64,000 bases of DNA from Planktothrix sp. FACHB-1365 (GTDB taxonomy: Bacteria > Cyanobacteriota > Cyanobacteriia > Cyanobacteriales > Microcoleaceae): contig NZ_JACJSC010000017.1 in NCBI RefSeq assembly GCF_014697575.1, positions 60,021 through 124,020 of the forward strand, read 5' to 3'. The notes under the pieces were generated by a model. That model searched no databases. It was not told the origin of the DNA and worked only from the letters and a program-made list of their open reading frames with translations. Shown here one piece after another: positions 18,896 to 28,366 of this stretch (the stretch's first letter is position 1; each line of letters starts with the position of its first letter). A program made the translations under genes and the position numbers.

Positions 18896-20731
18896 CTAGT
18901 TGCTAATGGGAGAAGTTAAAGGGGAAGTAGGAATATTCGATTCTATTCCATAGTTAGGCGTTGAAGTCATCGGGGTTGTTTCTTCAGAAGAAACGGGGTA
19001 TTCGGGTTCTACGGGAACCGTGGGTTCAGGATAAGAATTAGGAACAGGTTCTTCTGGTAATAAACCTCCCCCGCCCCCCGGTGTCGTCTCCGTTGGTAGA
19101 GTCCCATTCCCATCATCATCATAATTGGATTCTGGGGGTGTAGAAGGTAAAATTGTTGAATCATTATCACCCGAATAGTTTGTGACAGGAGCCGAAGCCG
19201 AGGAGTCGGTAACATTCGGTTCTAATCCTACTTCAGAAGAATTGTTTTCTTCGGGCGGAGAAAGTAAATATTCTTCTAATTGAGATTCTGAGGTTGATGA
19301 GCTTTTCCCTTCTATTTCAGTAGCAATGCTAGTATCACTAGATTGCTCAACGGGTGAAGTTTCTTCGGTTTTTGCTTCTGCATCGGAAGGTTCTACTATT
19401 GAGTAATCTCCCTCTTCTAAAGGTTGTTCTGTGGAACGTTCCGCCGCGACTTCCTTGGGATTTTGAGTTTCAACAGAAGGATTTTCAAACATCGGTTCTG
19501 TGGAATCTAAATTATTAAAGGGATGATTCAATTGAATATTGGTTTTCTGACTAATAATGTAGCCATAACGACGGGTAAGATCAAATCCAACCCAACCAAA
19601 AAATAAGGATGTAATTAAGAATAAAATCGGCAGTAAAAAACCCAGGTAAGGTATCGTTTCTTCCGGTTCCCAAGTCGGAATCGCAACAGGAACAGGTTGA
19701 ATTTGTGGGGGTGGGGAATTGAGGGGAATACTCGGTAATGTCGTAACGGAAGTTAAAGGTTTTTGCTGAACAGAAACGGGGATTTCAACAACTGCTTTTA
19801 CCGCTACGGGTTTGGGAGGAACAAGTTCAACAACACTAGAATTTTGAGGTTGAATCACAGTATTAGGAGATTGAATCGTTGTCGCAATATCTTCAATGGG
19901 TAAAAAAGCAATCCATTGGTCAACACTTTGAGGACGTCGGGAGGGTTCAATTTCTAATCCCCAGTAAATTAATCGTTCTACAACCGGACTCAAGGTAGGT
20001 TGAATTTGTCTTAAAGTCGGTTTAGACGCACTGAGTAACTGTTGTGTGGCTTCATTCACACGCAATGGAGCTTCTAAGGGAGGTTCACCCGTTAACAAAC
20101 AATAGAACGTCGCGGCCAAACTATAGATATCCGTTGCGGGGGTCAGGTGTTGATGGGGGAGATAGTGTTCTAGGGACGCATAACCAACGGATAAAACCCG
20201 GTTACGGATGGGAAACTTGACACTCGGTTCCATAAAGCCACTGGTTAACCCAAAATCAACTAACGTGAGGATGTCTGTCCCTTGATGGCGCAGGATATTC
20301 CTCGGTTGCAGGTTACAGTGAAGTAAACCGTGTTGATGTAGGGTTCTCATGGCCGAAGAAATCTGGCGGATATATTGCAGCGCCTGATGAACCGATAACG
20401 GAGAATGCGCGCGTAAGGTTTCTTCTAGGGTTTGGCCCTGAATATAATTCATTACCAAATACGGTAAACCCTTTTCTTCAAAGATGTCCAGCACACGGGC
20501 AATATTAGGATGGTGACACTGGCTTAAACGTTTGGCAACTGTTACAAATTGTTGTTTGATTTGGGGAAAATCAACGGAGGTGATGAATTTAGGATGCAGA
20601 GTTTTAATCACAACCGTTTGATGAGTGAGAGGGTGCGTCGCTTGGTAGGTCACACCAAACTCCCCTTGACCCAGAACAGCATCAATCCGATATTTGCCGT
20701 TCTGGAGAACGATTTCCTGCGTTAGATTCAT
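18896..20731 (-). CDS. Hanks-type Ser/Thr kinase-like membrane protein, altered catalytic loop
   Basis: Eukaryotic-type kinase fold at residues 10-280: glycine loop LGQGEFGVTYQA, ATP lysine in VVIKTLHP, and DFG in TLVDFGL. The catalytic loop, normally HRDLKPxN, reads HCNLQPRN, so the catalytic Asp is Asn140 and the Lys is Gln; the protein may be a pseudokinase. A transmembrane helix (about 365-390) is followed by a long Ser/Pro/Glu/Thr-rich outer tail. The frame is open 18 codons upstream, but the kinase starts at the ATG at 20731 (MNLTQEIVLQNGKYRI). It converges with the secreted-protein gene. Confidence 0.9.
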   Translation of the reverse strand: MNLTQEIVLQNGKYRIDAVLGQGEFGVTYQATHPLTHQTVVIKTLHPKFITSVDFPQIKQQFVTVAKRLSQCHHPNIARVLDIFEEKGLPYLVMNYIQGQTLEETLRAHSPLSVHQALQYIRQISSAMRTLHQHGLLHCNLQPRNILRHQGTDILTLVDFGLTSGFMEPSVKFPIRNRVLSVGYASLEHYLPHQHLTPATDIYSLAATFYCLLTGEPPLEAPLRVNEATQQLLSASKPTLRQIQPTLSPVVERLIYWGLEIEPSRRPQSVDQWIAFLPIEDIATTIQSPNTVIQPQNSSVVELVPPKPVAVKAVVEIPVSVQQKPLTSVTTLPSIPLNSPPPQIQPVPVAIPTWEPEETIPYLGFLLPILFLITSLFFGWVGFDLTRRYGYIISQKTNIQLNHPFNNLDSTEPMFENPSVETQNPKEVAAERSTEQPLEEGDYSIVEPSDAEAKTEETSPVEQSSDTSIATEIEGKSSSTSESQLEEYLLSPPEENNSSEVGLEPNVTDSSASAPVTNYSGDNDSTILPSTPPESNYDDDGNGTLPTETTPGGGGGLLPEEPVPNSYPEPTVPVEPEYPVSSEETTPMTSTPNYGIESNIPTSPLTSPISN

Positions 20732-20857
20732 TGTGTGATTGCTAACTCCCCACCATAATACTATCGCCCATACTATAACGATCACATCGTTTTAGCATAG
20801 TCTACCTTTGGTTCTGGGATTGTAGCGCATCTGTGGAAATTAGCCAACTCTATTATA

Positions 20858-20914
20858 GGGAACAGGGAACAGGGGGAAGGGGAGAGGGGGAGAGGGGGAG
20901 AGAGGGGGAGAAGA
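20858..20914. repeat. polypurine short tandem repeat
   Basis: A run of G/A only, starting with GGGAACA repeats and passing into GGGGGAGA-type repeats, in the divergent gap upstream of the REC-kinase gene. Heptamer repeats of this sort are common in filamentous cyanobacteria. The strand asymmetry could allow triplex formation, which is only a guess. Confidence 0.7.
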
Positions 20915-21003
20915 TGTTAATATGGTTATTAAAAGTCATAAGTGTATAAAATTCAGAAAATTAAATCAATTGCCAAAATTCCTGTTATAAACTGGGGGAA
21001 AAA

Positions 21004-22095
21004 ATGGGAGACATTAAAATTTTAATCGTGGAAGATGAGTTGCTAATTGCCAAGGGATTAGCCAAAAAATTAGAAAAATTAGAGTATGCTGTCGTTGGGA
21101 TTGCGTCTTCGAGTGAATCAGCATTACAAAAAGTTGAAGAAACTCAACCAGATGTAATTTTAATGGATATTGTCATCAAGGGAGATTTAGATGGAATTGA
21201 AACGGCAAAACTCATTCAGGAAAAATTTGATATTCCTGTTATTTATGTAACCGCTTATGCCGATGATGAAACCTTAGAACGAGCCGAAGAAACAGAATCC
21301 TATGGATATATTCTAAAACCGTTTAAAGAGCGAGAAGTTCATGCAGCTATTAAAATCGCCTTAAAAAAACATCAATCTACATTAAAAATGCAGCAATCTT
21401 TAAAAGATGCCCAAGCTGTTACCGATGAAAAATCTCGGTTTTTATCCATTGCTTCCCACGATTTAAAAACTCCCTTAACCGCCATTCAAATGTCTGCTGG
21501 AATGTTAAAGGATTATAGTGATAAATGGACGGAAGACAAAAAGCAAAAACATTTAGATCGGATTCAAACGTCCGTCAGCAATATGAACAATCTTTTAGAA
21601 GAGTTGTTAATTTTAAGTCGGGCTGAATCTGGAAAACTAATCTTTAACCCAGAACCGACTCAAGTTGTGGCGTTTTGTCAATCTATTATCGAGGAAATAA
21701 AACCGCTTGCTCAGGCTGGACATCGAGTTTTATTCATGAGTTCTCAAGAAGTAATACACGGAAATTTAGATAAACCTTTACTGCGCCATATTTTAATAAA
21801 TTTGTTATCGAATGCGATTAAATATTCCCCTAATGGGGGTACAATCAGCTTAAAAATTCATCAAGATGGTCAATTTATTTGGTTTGAAATCGCAGATGAA
21901 GGCATTGGTTTACCGATAGATTATCAAGCTAAACTCTTTCAACAATTTGAACGGGCTTCTAACGTGGGTAACATTAAGGGGACGGGGTTAGGATTATCCA
22001 TTGTGAAACAAGCTGTTGATTTACACCAAGGTCAAATTAAAGTTGAAAGTGAAGTCGGAAAAGGAACAATATTTACCGTCACACTCCCCTTATAA
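21004..22095 (+). CDS. response regulator receiver-histidine kinase hybrid
   Basis: Cytoplasmic two-component protein of 363 aa. An N-terminal receiver domain (1-120) has the acidic pocket VEDE, the phospho-Asp in VILMDIVIKGDLDG and the conserved Lys in YILKPF. A short coiled coil leads to HisKA with the phospho-His in SIASHDLKTPLT and an ATPase domain with N box (LINLLSNAIKYSP), DEGIGL and GTGLGLSIV. REC ahead of the kinase means the kinase is probably tuned by another phosphodonor. Neighbours do not reveal its partner. No membrane segment. Confidence 0.93.
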   Translation: MGDIKILIVEDELLIAKGLAKKLEKLEYAVVGIASSSESALQKVEETQPDVILMDIVIKGDLDGIETAKLIQEKFDIPVIYVTAYADDETLERAEETESYGYILKPFKEREVHAAIKIALKKHQSTLKMQQSLKDAQAVTDEKSRFLSIASHDLKTPLTAIQMSAGMLKDYSDKWTEDKKQKHLDRIQTSVSNMNNLLEELLILSRAESGKLIFNPEPTQVVAFCQSIIEEIKPLAQAGHRVLFMSSQEVIHGNLDKPLLRHILINLLSNAIKYSPNGGTISLKIHQDGQFIWFEIADEGIGLPIDYQAKLFQQFERASNVGNIKGTGLGLSIVKQAVDLHQGQIKVESEVGKGTIFTVTLPL

Positions 22096-22117
22096 ATTAT
22101 CATGATCTTTTCCGATT

Positions 22118-23068
22118 CTAACGACGGCGTAAGACCTCTAAAAGTGTTGTTAACCGATGAGGGATAGGGGCGATCGCTTCAATTTTTTCTCCCGAAATCG
22201 GATGATTTAAGGTTAATTTCCAAGCATGAAGAGCTTGTCCAGGTAAATTCACCTTGATTGCTTTTCCTCGACTATATTCAGGATCACCGACAATGGGATT
22301 TCCCATAAACGCACTATGCACCCGAATTTGATGGGTACGTCCCGTTTCTAAGGTAAATAACATTAACGTATAGTTCCCGATGCGCTCTTGAATTTGCCAA
22401 TGGGTAATGGCTTCTCGCCCTCCTTTTTCGAGGGGAACAATTGCCATTTTTTTGCGATCAATTGGATGACGACCGATAGGTTGATTAATGGTTCCTGATT
22501 CGGTTTTAGGAACGCCATAAACCACCCCTAAATATTGACGACGGGCGGTTTTTTCTTTAATTTGAGCTTGTAAACTTTGCAAAGCAAAATCCGTTTTGGC
22601 CACCACCATCGCCCCGGTGGTATCCTTATCTAAACGATGTACAATTCCAGGACGTTGTACCCCGCCAATTCCTGCTAATTGATCACAATGAGCTAATAAC
22701 GCATTAACTAAGGTATCATTCTGATGTCCCGGTGCGGGATGAACCACTAACCCCGCAGGTTTATTCACAATTAATAGACAATCATCTTCATATAAAATAT
22801 CCAGGGGAATATCTACAGCTTCCAGTTCTAAAGGTTGGGGTGGGGGAAGAGTAATTTCTAAGCGATCGCCCGTTTGTACAGAGAGTTTTTTAGTGGTACA
22901 AACTTGTTCATTAACTTTCACCCATCCCTGACTAATTAAGGTTTGAATCCGAGAACGAGATAGGTCAGAAATTTGTTGAGATAACCACAAATCTAACCGT
23001 CGATTTTGTTGATCGGGAGGTAAATTTTCTGCATCTACCGTTAACTGAATTAAAGTGGAATCATTCAT
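22118..23068 (-). CDS. rluD: RluD-family 23S rRNA pseudouridine synthase
   Basis: Pseudouridine synthase of the RluA/RluD family (316 aa). An S4 RNA-binding domain (about 22-80, RLDLWLSQQISDLSRSRIQ) precedes the catalytic domain with Asp147 in the invariant HRLDKDTTG. GRTHQIRVH and the C-terminal substrate-binding part are also present. The expected job is isomerising uridines in the large-subunit rRNA. Its start overlaps the end of the TolC-type gene by 8 bp, so it is translated from the same message. RluD rather than RluC is inferred from overall likeness. Confidence 0.92.
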   Translation of the reverse strand: MNDSTLIQLTVDAENLPPDQQNRRLDLWLSQQISDLSRSRIQTLISQGWVKVNEQVCTTKKLSVQTGDRLEITLPPPQPLELEAVDIPLDILYEDDCLLIVNKPAGLVVHPAPGHQNDTLVNALLAHCDQLAGIGGVQRPGIVHRLDKDTTGAMVVAKTDFALQSLQAQIKEKTARRQYLGVVYGVPKTESGTINQPIGRHPIDRKKMAIVPLEKGGREAITHWQIQERIGNYTLMLFTLETGRTHQIRVHSAFMGNPIVGDPEYSRGKAIKVNLPGQALHAWKLTLNHPISGEKIEAIAPIPHRLTTLLEVLRRR

Positions 23069-25040
23069 TATTTTGCAAAGGTTTATTTTCCAGAGTAATC
23101 TCTAATTTATCTAAGGTTATACCCAAACTTTGGTATAAATTGGTTAAGGCGTTTAGATAGTCTATTTTAGCATTTAATTCATCATTTTGAGCTTGAGTTA
23201 AATCCGATTGAAATCGAACTAAATCAACCAGGGAAGATCCTTCTACCCCTAACTCAACTTTATCTTTCTCGTTGCGAAGTTGTTCTTCAGCTAACTGGGT
23301 TGCACGTTTAGATAACTCAACTTTTTTCCAAGTAGCTTCAATATCTTGTAACCTCTGACTCACATCAATCTCAATTTTTTGAGATGCTTCCGTTAAGTTA
23401 TTTTGGGCTTGCAAAACATCGATCCGACTGCGTTGAAAATCACGTTCTAAGGTTCGATCACCCAAGGTTTTACTAAAAACTAATCCGGCTCTTAAATCCG
23501 TTTGATTGTCAATAATATCCGGTGCAGGTTCATGTCTTACCTCCGTTTTAAAATCGATATTCCATCGACGGTTATTTTCAGCAACAACTAATTGGGTTTT
23601 AAATATTTCTAAATTTAATCTGGCTTGTAAATAATTGGGCTGGTTCTCAAAGCCTAACTGTTTAACTTCACTAGGCTCCAAGGTTTGGGGTTGAATTTCT
23701 AAATTTTCAGACGCTATAATATTAACATCCTCATCAATATCTAATAATTCTAATAAATTCAGTCGTTGCTGGTTTAAATTATTCTGGGCATTTAATAAAG
23801 AAATTTCTTGATTAGCAACGCGAGTTTGTACAGTAATTAAGTCGGCTCTCGGTCTGCGTCCAGCCTCAATAAAAACTTGGGTATTTTCGACTTGCTGTTG
23901 TGCAATAATTAAAGATTGTTGCTCAATTTTAAGTTGTTCTTGCGCTTGCAGTAAATTGCGATAAGCTAAAATGGTTTCGGTAATTTTATCAATTAAAATT
24001 GATTTTAAATTGAGTAAATTAATTGTTTCTTGAATTCGGGCAATTTCAACGGAAGCTCGATTAACCGTTTCACCTGCACCTCTTAATAAAGGTTGGTTAA
24101 AAACGACTGCTAAATTTTGTCTTAAAACATCTTGATCAGAAAACCCTGAACCTTGATAATTTCTCTGTTGTCTTTGTCCAGTCCACTCCAAATTAAGTGC
24201 TCCTCCTGTGGGAATTCTAACAAAGACTTTTGCTGATAATATTAAACCCCGAGTCATCGTTGTTAGATTTCCCTGAGTAATATTATCCCATCCAATCGCT
24301 AAACTGGGTGTAAAATCAGGATTAAATTTATCTTCAGCGACGGCTAAATCTTGACGTTCTACAATTCGTTCTAAATATTGATTTTTAATCGTGCGGTTAT
24401 TTTCTAAGGCTAAAATAATCACATCCTGCAAGGTTAATTCAACTCCATCTTGTTCAGAAACAACCGGAAGGGGCGAAGTGGGTTGAAGATTAGAAGGCTG
24501 TTGGGTCAACATTTGATATTGAGGACGACTAGCCGTTAAATTTAAAGGGGTCATACTATTCTCAATACTTTCAATAGTCGTCTCAACTTCAGAAACATTA
24601 TTGTCTTCAGTTAAAGCTTGAGGACTCGGATTTAAAATATTAATATTCTCATCTAATAAATTAGGAGGGATGGAGGAATATTCCTCAAGGCTAAGTTCTT
24701 CTAATAATGGAAGAGAAGGCTTAGATTTAACGTGAGGTGCAGGGATTAAATTTCCCATCATATCGGGTGGAAGCTCCTCCGAAATTGGTTTAGAAATTGG
24801 ATTAAGAGGGGGTAGAGATTGGGAAGTGGAAATTGGGGGAGAAAACCATTCTAGCTTTGAGGAAAGAGCAGAAGATTCAGGATTTATAGGTTTAGAAGGA
24901 AGTGCCATTACTACAATTCCCCCTAAACCTGATATTAAAGTTAGAATCATCCCCAAAGGTAACAAATTTAAGGGTTCAGATTCTTCCCCAGGTTCAGGGT
25001 TGAGTGATGATTCTAACTCTAAATTTTTCGGTTCCTTCAT
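23061..25040 (-). CDS. TolC-family outer membrane efflux channel
   Basis: TolC-type outer membrane factor. A single membrane-spanning segment near residues 28-45 and a long disordered Pro/Ser/Glu region (about 50-200) precede the two long coiled-coil repeats of the family (LTLQDVIILALENNRTIKN, then RIETINLLNL-type helices, then FQRSRIDVLQAQNNLTEAS). The in-frame TTG at 25049 is possible, but ATG at 25040 is preferred. It follows two MacB-like permease genes, so it likely forms the exit duct for their export machine. The long N-terminal extension is unusual for TolC but common in cyanobacterial members. Confidence 0.87.
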   Translation of the reverse strand: MKEPKNLELESSLNPEPGEESEPLNLLPLGMILTLISGLGGIVVMALPSKPINPESSALSSKLEWFSPPISTSQSLPPLNPISKPISEELPPDMMGNLIPAPHVKSKPSLPLLEELSLEEYSSIPPNLLDENINILNPSPQALTEDNNVSEVETTIESIENSMTPLNLTASRPQYQMLTQQPSNLQPTSPLPVVSEQDGVELTLQDVIILALENNRTIKNQYLERIVERQDLAVAEDKFNPDFTPSLAIGWDNITQGNLTTMTRGLILSAKVFVRIPTGGALNLEWTGQRQQRNYQGSGFSDQDVLRQNLAVVFNQPLLRGAGETVNRASVEIARIQETINLLNLKSILIDKITETILAYRNLLQAQEQLKIEQQSLIIAQQQVENTQVFIEAGRRPRADLITVQTRVANQEISLLNAQNNLNQQRLNLLELLDIDEDVNIIASENLEIQPQTLEPSEVKQLGFENQPNYLQARLNLEIFKTQLVVAENNRRWNIDFKTEVRHEPAPDIIDNQTDLRAGLVFSKTLGDRTLERDFQRSRIDVLQAQNNLTEASQKIEIDVSQRLQDIEATWKKVELSKRATQLAEEQLRNEKDKVELGVEGSSLVDLVRFQSDLTQAQNDELNAKIDYLNALTNLYQSLGITLDKLEITLENKPLQNNE

Positions 25041-25081
25041 AACCCTCAAACCCTCGTTTTGTTAACAATTTATATTCTGCC

Positions 25082-26266
25082 CTATTCTCCTCTTAAAGCT
25101 TTCACTGGGTCAAGTTGACTGGCGCGTAATGCGGGGAAAAATCCGGCTCCCACTCCCACTAATATAGCTGAACTTAGGGAAAATATAGCGGTTTTACGTT
25201 CAAATTCATAGGGTAACTTAAATTGTTCTGCGATAACAACCGTCGCCCCATGAACTGTGACAATGGCAATTATTCCCCCGATTAAACTTAAAATAGCGGC
25301 TTCTAAAATAAATTGCAACATAATATCTAATTGCGTCGCTCCGATCGCCCGTCGTAATCCAATTTCTGGAGTTCTTTCGATCACCGATGCAATAGTAATA
25401 TTAGCAATACCAACCCCTCCAACCATTAAAGCGATCGCACCGACCACTAATAAAGCTTTAGAAACAGAATCTAAGGTTTTTTGCTGTTCTAAAATATCCT
25501 CAATTGTATTCCACGTTCTAAACTTATACCCTAGAAACCGTTGTTCTAATATTTTTTTAGCTTGTTCCTCTAAAGTCTCTAAATCTTCAATTTCATAGGG
25601 ACGTAACCACATCATTCTAATATTTTTTCTGCCTGTAATTGCACTATAAATTGCCATCGGAATATACAAAGAGCCCGTTGGTTCTTGCTCCTGGCTTTGT
25701 TGAGTAGCAACAATCCCAATCACAGTATAAGGTCTAAAATTAAGATAAATACTTTTTCCTAAAGGATTGATTTTTTCAAAGAGTTTATCAGCCAAAAATT
25801 GATCAATAATAATGACAGGTTTATAGGTTTCAAAATCATTAGAAGTAAAATCACGTCCAGCCACTAACTTACGTCCTGATGTGTTTAAAAAATCGATTGT
25901 TGTAGCTATAGCAGAAGGATTAGCTTGCTGATTTTGAAAAATAACCTGTTGATCTCTCATCCCATTTATGCCACTAATAGAGCGTAAAGATTTTAACTGT
26001 TGTTTTAATATTTTTAGATCTTCTAAAGTCAGTTGTGCAGACTCTTTTGTAAGAGGATTCCAATCTGGAAATATACGAATTTGTGGCGCGTCTCGTTCAG
26101 CTAATTGTTGCTCAATAACCCCACGACTAATATTACCAACTTGCAAGGTTGCATTTACCGCAGCAACTCCCATAAATACCCCAATTCCTGATAAGAAAGA
26201 ACGGACGGGATTTCCCATTAAGGAACGACAACTTAATCCGATTAAACTCAAAATAGAAAGACCCAT
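25082..26266 (-). CDS. MacB/FtsX-type ABC transporter permease, copy 2
   Basis: Permease subunit of a MacB-like ABC exporter: N-terminal helix (SIGVFMGVAAVNATLQV-like segment with NPVRSFLSGIGVFMG), a periplasmic core domain (about 45-260), then three C-terminal membrane helices with ERTPEIGLRRAIGATQLDIM and ALRASQLDPVKALRGE, both FtsX hallmarks. The next gene upstream is a close paralogue of identical length (394 aa). No ATPase or adaptor gene lies beside them. The TolC-type gene 41 bp downstream supports a role in tripartite export. Confidence 0.9.
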   Translation of the reverse strand: MGLSILSLIGLSCRSLMGNPVRSFLSGIGVFMGVAAVNATLQVGNISRGVIEQQLAERDAPQIRIFPDWNPLTKESAQLTLEDLKILKQQLKSLRSISGINGMRDQQVIFQNQQANPSAIATTIDFLNTSGRKLVAGRDFTSNDFETYKPVIIIDQFLADKLFEKINPLGKSIYLNFRPYTVIGIVATQQSQEQEPTGSLYIPMAIYSAITGRKNIRMMWLRPYEIEDLETLEEQAKKILEQRFLGYKFRTWNTIEDILEQQKTLDSVSKALLVVGAIALMVGGVGIANITIASVIERTPEIGLRRAIGATQLDIMLQFILEAAILSLIGGIIAIVTVHGATVVIAEQFKLPYEFERKTAIFSLSSAILVGVGAGFFPALRASQLDPVKALRGE

Positions 26267-26294
26267 AATTCTGTATTTTTATTTTAATTGTTCT

Positions 26295-27479
26295 TTACTC
26301 TCCTCTTAATGCTTTTACTGGGTCAAGTTGACTGGCGCGTAATGCGGGGAAAAATCCGGCTCCCACTCCCACTAATATAGCTGAACTTAGGGAAAATATA
26401 GCGGTTTGGCGTTCAAATTGATAGGGTAACTTAAATTGTTCTGCGATAACAACTGTTACAGCATGAACCGTGACAATGGCAATTATTCCTCCCATTAAAC
26501 TTAAAATAGCGGCTTCTAAAATAAATTGCAACATAATATCTAATTGGGTTGCGCCTACCGCACGCCTAAGTCCGATTTCTGGCGTTCGTTCAATGACTGA
26601 AGCAATGGTAATATTAGCAATACCAACCCCTCCAACCATTAAAGCGATCGCACCGACCACTAATAAGGCTTTAGAAACAGAATCTAAGGTTTTTTTCTGT
26701 TCTAAAATTCTCTCAGCCGTATTCCAAGCTCCAAATTTATACCCGATAAAGCGTTGTTCTAATATTTTTTTAGCTTGTTTTTCTAAAGTCTCTAAATTTT
26801 CAATTTCGTAGGGACGTAATTGCAAAGTGTTGATTTCTTTTTGTCCTGTAATAGCACTATAAATTGCCATTGGGAGATAAATAACACCTCTTGGCTCTTC
26901 CTCCCATATCGGTTTAGATACAACAATTCCAACGACAACATAAGGTCTAAAATTAATATAAATAGTTTGTCCTAACGGTTGATTGTTTTTAAAGATTTTA
27001 TCAGATAAAAATTGATCAATAATAACAACATTTTGATAGTTGTTAAAGTCACGGCTAGTGAAAGAACGACCAGCCACTAATTTGCGCCCTAATGTGTTTA
27101 AAAAATCAAGGGTTGTGGCTATAGCAATCGGAGTAGCTTGCTGATTTTGAAAAAAAAGCTCTACAGAGTATCTGTAATTCATGCCACTAATTGATTTTAA
27201 CCCTTTTAACTGTTTTCGTAAAATTATCAGGTCTTCTAAACTGAGTTGTGCAGAATCTTTAGTAATGGGGTTCCAATCTCCATAGATGGCAATTTGTGGC
27301 GCATCTTGTTCAGCTAGTTGTTGTTCAATCACCCCACGGCTAATATTACCCACTTGCAAAGTTGCATTCACCGCAGCCACCCCCATAAATACCCCAATTC
27401 CTGATAAGAAAGAACGGAGGGGATTGCCTAATAAAGAACGACAACTTAATTGAACTAAACTCAGAATAGAAAGACCCAT
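26295..27479 (-). CDS. MacB/FtsX-type ABC transporter permease, copy 1
   Basis: First of two tandem MacB-like permeases (394 aa), 28 bp upstream of the second. Both ends are nearly identical between copies, whereas the periplasmic core differs (for example ISGMNYRYSVELF here against ISGINGMRDQQVI there). That suggests a duplicate kept alike by gene conversion at the membrane part, with a divergent substrate-facing part, and the two could form a heterodimer. The cytoplasmic ATPase must be encoded elsewhere. The operon continues into TolC and RluD. Confidence 0.9.
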   Translation of the reverse strand: MGLSILSLVQLSCRSLLGNPLRSFLSGIGVFMGVAAVNATLQVGNISRGVIEQQLAEQDAPQIAIYGDWNPITKDSAQLSLEDLIILRKQLKGLKSISGMNYRYSVELFFQNQQATPIAIATTLDFLNTLGRKLVAGRSFTSRDFNNYQNVVIIDQFLSDKIFKNNQPLGQTIYINFRPYVVVGIVVSKPIWEEEPRGVIYLPMAIYSAITGQKEINTLQLRPYEIENLETLEKQAKKILEQRFIGYKFGAWNTAERILEQKKTLDSVSKALLVVGAIALMVGGVGIANITIASVIERTPEIGLRRAVGATQLDIMLQFILEAAILSLMGGIIAIVTVHAVTVVIAEQFKLPYQFERQTAIFSLSSAILVGVGAGFFPALRASQLDPVKALRGE

Positions 27480-27511
27480 AATCTTTTTACAAAATTAGTT
27501 CCATCATAGGT

Positions 27512-28219
27512 TTAATTCGACATTAACTCATTCAATTTATCACGAACTGCTTGAATATCTTGCCACATTAACCATTTCGGTGATCCGGTTTCACGGGAAG
27601 GATTTCTTAATAAATAAGCGGGGTGAAAAATCGGCATACATAATCGCCCCTCCCATTCCATCCATTGCCCCCTAATTTTAGTAATTCCCCGTTTATCGCC
27701 TAAAATAGATTTTACCGCCGTTGCTCCCGTTAATAAAATAATTTTAGGATTCACTAAACGAATTTGTTCTAATAAATAAGGTTTGCAAGCTTCCATTTCT
27801 TGAGGCGTTGGGGTACGATTATTGGGAGGACGACAACGAATTGCATTAGAAATATAAACCTCTTGATCGGTACTTAAACCAACGGATTCTAAAATTTTTT
27901 CTAACAGTTGTCCTGAACGTCCGACAAAGGGTAAACCCTGTTCATCTTCATTTTGACCGGGTGCTTCCCCCACAATCATAATCGGTGCTTGCAGATGACC
28001 TCGACCGATGACCGCATGGGTGCGATTTTGTCCTAATTCACACCGATAACAATGATTACAATGGTTAGAAATTTCTTCTAAAGTTTGATAAGTTCCTACA
28101 GGAATTTCAATTTTAGCATCAGTCGGAATTAAATCTCGATTAAAATTCGATGACACAGACGGAGGGGAAGGTTCAGAATTGTTGAAATCGAATAAACTCA
28201 ATTGTTCGTGATCAGACAT
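27512..28219 (-). CDS. type-4 uracil-DNA glycosylase, iron-sulfur
   Basis: Base-excision repair enzyme that removes uracil from DNA, of the thermostable-type family 4. Visible motifs are the 4Fe-4S cysteines starting CNHCYRCELG, the catalytic GEAPGQNEDEQGLPFVG, a further cluster Cys in IRCRPPNNRTPTP, and HPAYLLRNPSRE near the end. A 50-residue N-terminal tail is low complexity. The gene lies 32 bp upstream of the permease run on the same strand and may share its transcript, though function suggests no link. Divergent from the phosphoribosyltransferase gene. Confidence 0.93.
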   Translation of the reverse strand: MSDHEQLSLFDFNNSEPSPPSVSSNFNRDLIPTDAKIEIPVGTYQTLEEISNHCNHCYRCELGQNRTHAVIGRGHLQAPIMIVGEAPGQNEDEQGLPFVGRSGQLLEKILESVGLSTDQEVYISNAIRCRPPNNRTPTPQEMEACKPYLLEQIRLVNPKIILLTGATAVKSILGDKRGITKIRGQWMEWEGRLCMPIFHPAYLLRNPSRETGSPKWLMWQDIQAVRDKLNELMSN

Positions 28220-28229
28220 AGTAAGGGTG

Positions 28230-28250
28230 TTGACGGTTGACGGTTGACGG
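28230..28250. repeat. TTGACGG heptamer, three copies
   Basis: Three perfect tandem copies of TTGACGG in the divergent promoter gap. The in-frame TTG of the third copy is the formal start of the longest frame of the next gene, which makes that start unlikely. Heptamer repeats of this kind recur near 54515. Confidence 0.85.
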
Positions 28251-28366
28251 TTAATTTTTCACCGACAACCAACACCATTTTAATGGCAGGCGGAATTTCT
28301 GATGTTGCAACTCTTGACTGTAACCGTCATTATAGAGGTGATGCGATTGCCGAGGGCAAGCAGTTG

